Positions 58,355-64,000 of a DNA stretch of 64,000 nucleotides are shown piece after piece. The notes beneath the pieces were generated by a model. That model searched no databases, was not told where the DNA came from, and saw only the letters and a list, made by a program, of their open reading frames with translations. The stretch covers positions 108,897 to 172,896 of the forward strand of contig JAKPHK010000063.1 in the NCBI GenBank assembly GCA_029550345.1, in the 5' to 3' direction. This DNA comes from Pseudomonadota bacterium (lineage in GTDB: Bacteria; Pseudomonadota; Alphaproteobacteria; Sphingomonadales; Sphingomonadaceae). The translations under genes were made by a program, and so were the position numbers. Position 1 is the stretch's first letter, and the number at the start of each line of letters is the position of its first letter.

Positions 58355-59506
58355 TCAACCCCAGGCCTGGCGGTACAAGGTGATGATTTCAGACACTTCG
58401 GGGACGCGCGGATTGTTTCCGGGCGATCCGCTTGCCAGCGCCTGTTCCGCCATCAACGGGGTCAGTTCATCCCAACGTTCCTTGCTGATCCCGTATTCGC
58501 GCGGGGTGGGAACGCTGAGTTCGGCATTGATCGCTTCGAGCGCTTCTACGAGTCGGCCCACGGCTGCCTGATCGCTTTCGTCCAGATCGGCTATGCCCAT
58601 GGCCCGGGCGCAATCGGCATAGCGGGGAAGGGCGGCGGGAGCGCTCCAACCGGTTACCAATGGCATCAGCATGGCGTTGGAAAGCCCGTGCGCGACATGG
58701 AAGTGCGCACCGATCGGGCGGCTCATCCCGTGGACCAGCGCAACCGAGCTGTTGGAAAAGGCGATGCCCGCCTGCAGCGCGCCCAGCATCAACGCTTCAC
58801 GCGCGGCACGGTTGCCCGGATCGGCGCAGGCCAGCGGCAGGTTCGGCCAGATCAGCCGCATGGCCGAAAGCGCCATTGAATCAGAAAAGGGGTTCGCTCG
58901 TTTCGAGACATAGGCTTCGACTGCATGGACCAGACTGTCGATCCCGGTGTCGGCGGTCAGCCGTGCAGGCTTGGTCAGGGTCAGTTCGTAATCGACGATC
59001 GCGATCTGCGGCAGGTAGGCGAGCCCCACGCAGAGCATTTTTTCGTCGCTGGCGGTATCGGTGATGATGGTGAACCGGGTTGCCTCGCTGCCGGTCCCGG
59101 CGGTGGTCGGAATGGCAACCACGGGCAGCGCGGGGTTATCCTCCAGATGCGGGGCTTTCAGGTCGCGGATCTGGCGCAGGCCTTTGACCGCGATCATCTT
59201 CGCACTGTCGATCGGGCTGCCGCCGCCGAGGCCGATCACGCAATCGTGTTCTCCTTCGGCCAGAAAGGTGCAGCCCGCCTCGATCGAGTCCACTGTCGGA
59301 TCGGGCACGACCCCGGTGAAGGTGCGGTGCGCCACGCCTGCTGCATCCAACAGACCTTCTACCCGTTCAAGAATCCCGCAACCTGCGATCCACGCATCGG
59401 TCACGATCAGGGGGCGGGAAAGGCCGCCGGCCGCCAGCGCCTCGGGAAGCGCATTCAGGGTGCCGCCGCCGATGCGGATAGTCCGGGGCAAATGGATCGC
59501 AGCCAT
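58355..59506 (-). CDS. Iron-containing alcohol dehydrogenase
   Basis: VIGLGGGSPIDSAKMIAV, AIPTTAGTGSEATRFTII, HGMSRPIGAHFHVAHGLSNAMLMP. Confidence 0.94.
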   Translation of the reverse strand: MAAIHLPRTIRIGGGTLNALPEALAAGGLSRPLIVTDAWIAGCGILERVEGLLDAAGVAHRTFTGVVPDPTVDSIEAGCTFLAEGEHDCVIGLGGGSPIDSAKMIAVKGLRQIRDLKAPHLEDNPALPVVAIPTTAGTGSEATRFTIITDTASDEKMLCVGLAYLPQIAIVDYELTLTKPARLTADTGIDSLVHAVEAYVSKRANPFSDSMALSAMRLIWPNLPLACADPGNRAAREALMLGALQAGIAFSNSSVALVHGMSRPIGAHFHVAHGLSNAMLMPLVTGWSAPAALPRYADCARAMGIADLDESDQAAVGRLVEALEAINAELSVPTPREYGISKERWDELTPLMAEQALASGSPGNNPRVPEVSEIITLYRQAWG

Positions 59507-59510
59507 GGTT

Positions 59511-60566
59511 CTATCCCAACAGATGTTCCATGCCATAGAACCGGGCAGCGGTGCCGGCGTAGAGGGCGCGCTTTTCCTGCGCTGACGCGCCCAGCGTCAG
59601 GTGCTTGAAAGCGTTCCACAGCGTAGCATAGCTCGCACCCCATTTGTCGACCGGGTAGTTGCTTTCGAACATCGCCCGGTCAGGCCCGAATGCTTCGATG
59701 CAGGTTTCGATATAGGGTCGCCACATTGCCGCCAGCACCTCTGACGAAAGGCCCGCTGCCGGTCCGTGATCGGGCATCCCGGCGAATGACATGGCAAGAC
59801 CGCCCAGTTTGACCGTTACGTTGGGGCAGCTGGCGATTTCCTGCATCCGCGCGCGCCAGGTATCAAACCGCGCGTGCAGTTTGCCGTGATAGGATGCCAT
59901 GCCCAGCGGCGTGCCGCAGTGATCAAGACAGATCGGTTGGTCTGGGAAGGCCCGGGCGAGACTGAGCAGATCGTCAAGCTGGGGCTCGAGCAGCCAGGCA
60001 TCGAAGGTCAGCCCGCGCTTGCCCAATTCGGCAAAGCCTTCGCGGAAGGTCGGGTCAAGGTAAAGCCCGGCGGGGGCGTGGAACGGTGCGCCGAGTACGT
60101 CGGGATCGGCATCCCATGCCGCAGCATGGCGTATCCCTTTGAAGCGGGGACTTGCCGCCATCAGGGCATCAAGCACTTCACCCGCCCTGGCGCCAAGGCG
60201 CAGGTCCGCATGGCCGATGATCGCATCGCACAGGCGGATGTTGCCATAGATGCCGCTGGCGCTCTGCGCGGCGACGCCGTTGACGTATTCGACCTCTCCC
60301 ACGGTCTTGAAGGCATCTTCCGCCCCGGCACGATAGAAGGCGCCGCATTCCATGAAGACCGTGCCGATCACATTGTGCCCGCTGACGGCATCGGCGTGGA
60401 GTTCATTGAAGGTGTAATAAGGCGAGAGCGCGACGGCGGCGATGAACGGATGGTGCGGTTCCGGAAAGGCCGCCATCAAGGGGCGCAGATCCCACAGGTG
60501 ATGGTGCGGATCGATGATCGGCAGATCGGGTTCTAGGATCTCTTCTGGCACCGCGCTCTCCCACAT
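59511..60566 (-). CDS. Amidohydrolase (TIM-barrel metal-dependent hydrolase) family protein
   Basis: LPIIDPHHHLWDL, ICLDHCGTPLG, MFESNYPVDKWG. Confidence 0.92.
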   Translation of the reverse strand: MWESAVPEEILEPDLPIIDPHHHLWDLRPLMAAFPEPHHPFIAAVALSPYYTFNELHADAVSGHNVIGTVFMECGAFYRAGAEDAFKTVGEVEYVNGVAAQSASGIYGNIRLCDAIIGHADLRLGARAGEVLDALMAASPRFKGIRHAAAWDADPDVLGAPFHAPAGLYLDPTFREGFAELGKRGLTFDAWLLEPQLDDLLSLARAFPDQPICLDHCGTPLGMASYHGKLHARFDTWRARMQEIASCPNVTVKLGGLAMSFAGMPDHGPAAGLSSEVLAAMWRPYIETCIEAFGPDRAMFESNYPVDKWGASYATLWNAFKHLTLGASAQEKRALYAGTAARFYGMEHLLG

Positions 60567-60571
60567 GGCCG

Positions 60572-60611
60572 GACAATTGCCGCGTAGTTTAACCGCGCGG
60601 CTAAAATTGTC
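60572..60611. promoter_or_regulatory. Nested inverted repeat / candidate operator upstream of amidohydrolase
   Basis: GACAATT-G-CCGCG...CGCGG-CTAA-AATTGTC, with TTTAACCGCGCGGCTAAA at its core. Confidence 0.5.
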
Positions 60612-60632
60612 GAGCCAATGTGGGGGAGAAAA

Positions 60633-62312
60633 TCAGCCCTTGGCCGATACCGCGTTGGCGGCGCTCAGCACCGCGCGAACGGAGGCGGTTGCCACGTCCT
60701 CGTCGATGCCGACACCCCAGACGGTTTTGCCGTCCGGGCCGATACATTCGACATAGGCGGCGGCCCGGGCATCGGACCCGGCAGTCATCGCGTGTTCGGC
60801 ATAGTCCTTGACCTCGATCCTGACGCCAAAGGTATCGCCGATTGTCGCCACGACCGAGCTGATCAGCCCGTTGCCGCGGCCCGAAACCGACTGTTCCTGA
60901 TCATCGACAGCGATCTTGCCCGCGAACAGCCGGGTCCCATCGCTGGCCTTCGATTCCTCATAGTCAACCAGCTGGAAGTGCTGCGGTGTGTTGATGTGAT
61001 AGACCCGCTGGAACACCTGCCAGATATCGTCCGCAAACAGCTCACGGCCAACCCCGTCCGCCAGTTCCTGCACGTGCTTGGAAAAATGCGCCTGCATCTT
61101 CTTGGGCAGTTTCAGGCCCTGGTCCTGTTCCAGCACCCAGGCGAACCCGCCCTTGCCGGACTGCGAGTTGACGCGGATCACCGCTTCGTAATCGCGGCCC
61201 AGATCGGCCGGATCGATCGGCAGATAGGGCATTTCCCAAAGCTCGTCGTTCTTCGCCTCCATCGCGGCGAAGCCCTTCTTGATCGCATCCTGATGGCTGC
61301 CCGAGAACGAGGTATAGACCAGTTCGCCGACATAGGGATGGCGCGGGTGGATCGGCAGCTGATTGCAGTATTCCACCGTCTTGGCGATGGCATCGATATC
61401 CGAGAAGTCCAGCTCGGGATCGACGCCCTGGGTGTACATATTGAGCGCGACGGTAACCAGATCGCAGTTGCCGGTCCGCTCACCATTGCCGAACAGGCAG
61501 CCTTCAACCCGGTCGCCGCCTGCCATCAGGCCCAGCTCGGCCGCCGCGATCCCGGTGCCGCGATCGTTGTGGGTGTGGAGCGAGATTACCACCGCATCGC
61601 GGTTGGGGATCATCCGCGAGAACAGCTCTACCTGATCGGCATAGATGTTGGGCGTCGCACATTCGACGGTGGCCGGCAGGTTGAAGATGATCGGCTTTTC
61701 GGGCTTGGGCTGGAGAACCTCCATCACCGCAGCGCAAACCTCGACCGAATAATCGACCTCGGCGGTCGAAAAGGTTTCGGGGCTGTATTCGAACACCCAG
61801 TCGGTGCCGTGATATTTCGCGGCCTGATCGCGCAGCACCATCGCGCCCTCGATCGCGATCTGCTTGATCTGTTCCTTGGTCATGCCGAAGACGACCTTGC
61901 GCCAGACCGGGGACACCGCGTTGTAGAGGTGGACGATCGCAGTCTTCGCGCCTTCAAGGCTGGCAAAGCTCGTCTCGATCAGATCGCGGCGCGATTGGGT
62001 CAGGACCTGGACGGCGACGTCTTCGGGGATCTTGCCGCCGCGCACCAGCCCGCTGATGAAATCGAAATCGGTTGCACCGCTGGCCGGAAAGCCAACCTCG
62101 ATTTCCTTGCAGCCGACCTTGAGCAGCAGTTCGAAGAACCGCATCTTCTTTTCCACGCCCATCGGATCGATCAGCGCCTGGTTGCCATCACGCAGGTCGG
62201 TCGAAAGCCAGCGCGGGGCCTTGGTGATCTGGCGGCCGGGCCACTGGCGGTCGGGCAGGTTGATCGGCGGGAAGGGGCGGTACTTGACCCCCGGGTTCTT
62301 GAGCATGGTCAT
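60633..62312 (-). CDS. leuA: 2-isopropylmalate synthase
   Basis: WLSTDLRDGNQALIDPMGVEKKMRFFELLLKVGCKEIEVGFPA; HNDRGTG. Confidence 0.96.
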   Translation of the reverse strand: MTMLKNPGVKYRPFPPINLPDRQWPGRQITKAPRWLSTDLRDGNQALIDPMGVEKKMRFFELLLKVGCKEIEVGFPASGATDFDFISGLVRGGKIPEDVAVQVLTQSRRDLIETSFASLEGAKTAIVHLYNAVSPVWRKVVFGMTKEQIKQIAIEGAMVLRDQAAKYHGTDWVFEYSPETFSTAEVDYSVEVCAAVMEVLQPKPEKPIIFNLPATVECATPNIYADQVELFSRMIPNRDAVVISLHTHNDRGTGIAAAELGLMAGGDRVEGCLFGNGERTGNCDLVTVALNMYTQGVDPELDFSDIDAIAKTVEYCNQLPIHPRHPYVGELVYTSFSGSHQDAIKKGFAAMEAKNDELWEMPYLPIDPADLGRDYEAVIRVNSQSGKGGFAWVLEQDQGLKLPKKMQAHFSKHVQELADGVGRELFADDIWQVFQRVYHINTPQHFQLVDYEESKASDGTRLFAGKIAVDDQEQSVSGRGNGLISSVVATIGDTFGVRIEVKDYAEHAMTAGSDARAAAYVECIGPDGKTVWGVGIDEDVATASVRAVLSAANAVSAKG

Positions 62313-62399
62313 CGGTTCAACTCGGATTTGGCATTGCGACTGGTGGTGGCGTTTTCGATCCCTTGAGCGACGCTGCGTGCCGCCCATGCGCACGCCAGC

Positions 62400-62450
62400 T
62401 CACGCCCAAGGGCGGATAAGTCGCAGGGTAAGGGCCAGAGGCGAGATCAT
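62400..62450 (-). promoter_or_regulatory. Candidate leu leader peptide MISPLALTLRLIRPWA
   Basis: 16-codon ORF with 4 Leu and 2 Ile, about 88 nt upstream of the leuA start. Confidence 0.4.
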
Positions 62451-62510
62451 GGCCACAGCCTATGGCGGCGGGAAGCGGCGCTGTAAAGGGGCGTTTCGGG
62501 CAAATTTGGC

Positions 62511-63323
62511 TCAAGCCGGGTTGCAATGCCCGCAAGTCTGCCCTTGTTCCAGCGGGCGGCCACAGGCCTTGCAACTGGTGTAGGGGCCGGGCACCAGCGC
62601 ATGGCCGACACTGACCCGTTCATCGAAGACATAGCATTCGCCCTGCCACAGGCTCTGCTCAGCCGGCACGTCCTCAAGGTATTTGAGGATCCCGCCCTTG
62701 AGGTGATAGACCTCAGCTATCCCTTCGGCTTTCAGGAATGCGGTTGATTTCTCGCAGCGGATTCCGCCAGTGCAGAACATCGCCACCTTGCGGTTGCCGT
62801 TTCCGAGCAGGTCCGCGCGGTTGGCGCGGAACCAGTCTGGAAATTCGCGAAAACTGCGGGTGCCGGGGTCTATCGCCCGCTGAAAGGTGCCGATCGCCAC
62901 CTCGTAATCGTTGCGGGTATCGATCACCACCGTATCGGGATCGGCGATCAGGGCGTTCCACTGCGCGGGATCGAGGTAGTGGCCGACATCACTCAGCGGA
63001 TCGATCGCGGGCTGGCCCATGGTGACGATCTCCTTCTTGAGCCGCACCTTCATGCGCCTGAAGGGCAACGCAGGCGCGCGCGAATATTTGACCTCGATGT
63101 CCGCGCAGCCGGGCAGGGTGCGGATGTGGGCGACAACCTGTTCGATCCCCTCGTCGCTGCCGGCAATGGTCCCGTTAATCCCCTCGCGCGCAAGCAGCAG
63201 AGTTCCCCTGATCCCATGCGCATCGCAAAGTTCAAGCAATCCTGCGCGTATCGCGGGCAGGTCCTCGAGCGGCGTGAACTGATACAGTGCGGCAACGCAA
63301 ATCGGGAGAGAGGCTGAATCCAT
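62511..63323 (-). CDS. trhO: tRNA uridine(34) hydroxylase / rhodanese-related sulfurtransferase
   Basis: [52 protein letters not shown]. Confidence 0.94.
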   Translation of the reverse strand: MDSASLPICVAALYQFTPLEDLPAIRAGLLELCDAHGIRGTLLLAREGINGTIAGSDEGIEQVVAHIRTLPGCADIEVKYSRAPALPFRRMKVRLKKEIVTMGQPAIDPLSDVGHYLDPAQWNALIADPDTVVIDTRNDYEVAIGTFQRAIDPGTRSFREFPDWFRANRADLLGNGNRKVAMFCTGGIRCEKSTAFLKAEGIAEVYHLKGGILKYLEDVPAEQSLWQGECYVFDERVSVGHALVPGPYTSCKACGRPLEQGQTCGHCNPA

Positions 63324-63442
63324 ACCTGCCCCTAGTCCAGTCGAAACGGATTTGACCAGTCCCGAACAGCTTCGTGCTTGCTCCGCAAACACGCAGCGGC
63401 AATAGTCAGTGTGAAACTGCAACGCATCACCACGGAGAGCCA

Positions 63443-64000
63443 ATGCCACAGCCGCAGTCCATCGTCGGCAAGTTCGATTCCGCCCGCCTTGCCCGGATCG
63501 ATGCCTTTGTGAAGGAACGTTACCTCGATACCGGCCTGCTCCCGCACGCCCAGGTGCTGGTGGCCCGCGATGGAGAGATCGCGCATTTTTCTTCCCAGGG
63601 CGCGGCGCGTGAAGGGGGCAAGGCGATCGATGAGGCCTCGATCTTCCGGATCGCCAGCATGACCAAGCCGGTCACCTCGGTCGCCTTCATGATGCTGGTC
63701 GAGGAAGGCAAGGTTGCGCTCGATACCCCGGTTCACCACGTCTTGCCCGAGTTCAAGGGACTGGGCGTTTACAATGGAGGCGGGGCCGGGGTGCCGTTCC
63801 TGACCACGCCTTGCGAACGGCCGATGCTGATGGTCGATCTGCTGCGCCACACCAGCGGGCTGACTTACAGCTTCCAGAACCGCGGCAACATCGATGCCGC
63901 AATGCGCGAAGGCAAGATGGAGAACTGGCACGGCAACCTGGATCTGGATGAATTCATTGCCGCGCTGGGTAAGCTGCCGCTTGAGTTTTCACCTGGAACC
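63443..64000 (+). CDS. Serine hydrolase / class C beta-lactamase-like protein, 3' truncated by window edge
   Basis: [41 protein letters not shown]; open frame to base 64000. Confidence 0.9.
   Translation, partial: MPQPQSIVGKFDSARLARIDAFVKERYLDTGLLPHAQVLVARDGEIAHFSSQGAAREGGKAIDEASIFRIASMTKPVTSVAFMMLVEEGKVALDTPVHHVLPEFKGLGVYNGGGAGVPFLTTPCERPMLMVDLLRHTSGLTYSFQNRGNIDAAMREGKMENWHGNLDLDEFIAALGKLPLEFSPGT

Noticed and set aside
60618-62366. 582-aa plus-strand ORF
   Set aside because: Antisense to leuA; artefact of third-position GC bias.
1-64000. CRISPR array, IS element, prophage or integrative element
   Set aside because: No regularly spaced direct repeats, transposase, integrase or phage structural proteins seen; tRNA loci lack adjacent integrases.

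Overview
This 64 kb window is a dense, high-GC chromosomal segment. Gene content and order (zapA-6S RNA-fau, tkt-gap-pgk-fda, XrtA/PEP-CTERM prs genes, DUF2842, DUF3501) suggest an alphaproteobacterium, most likely Sphingomonadales; that assignment is inference. It is mostly core genome: mfd, sdhE, recG, thyA, a branched-chain 2-oxoacid dehydrogenase operon (E1a-E1b-E2), zapA/6S RNA/fau, tkt-gap-pgk-fda, thiE, efp, suhB, aceA with a divergent XRE/ScfR-type regulator, panB, recJ, leuA and trhO. It also carries four tRNAs (Pro-CGG, Asp-GTC, Leu-CAA, Glu-TTC). I saw no transposase, integrase, phage gene, CRISPR array or biosynthetic megacluster. The best candidates for a poorly described system are: (1) a rubrerythrin / CCG-domain Fe-S protein / DUF3501 gene triad behind a perfect 17-bp Fur-like palindrome; (2) a prs-type PEP-CTERM signalling/glycosyltransferase cluster with no exosortase or visible substrate nearby; (3) non-coding elements: a three-segment mutually exclusive hairpin before an OPT transporter, a tRNA-Asp wrapped in a perfect 10-bp leader/trailer inverted repeat, a Leu/Ile-rich mini-ORF ahead of leuA, and similar palindromes before two catabolic genes. 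All product calls are from reading translated sequence; no database search was run.
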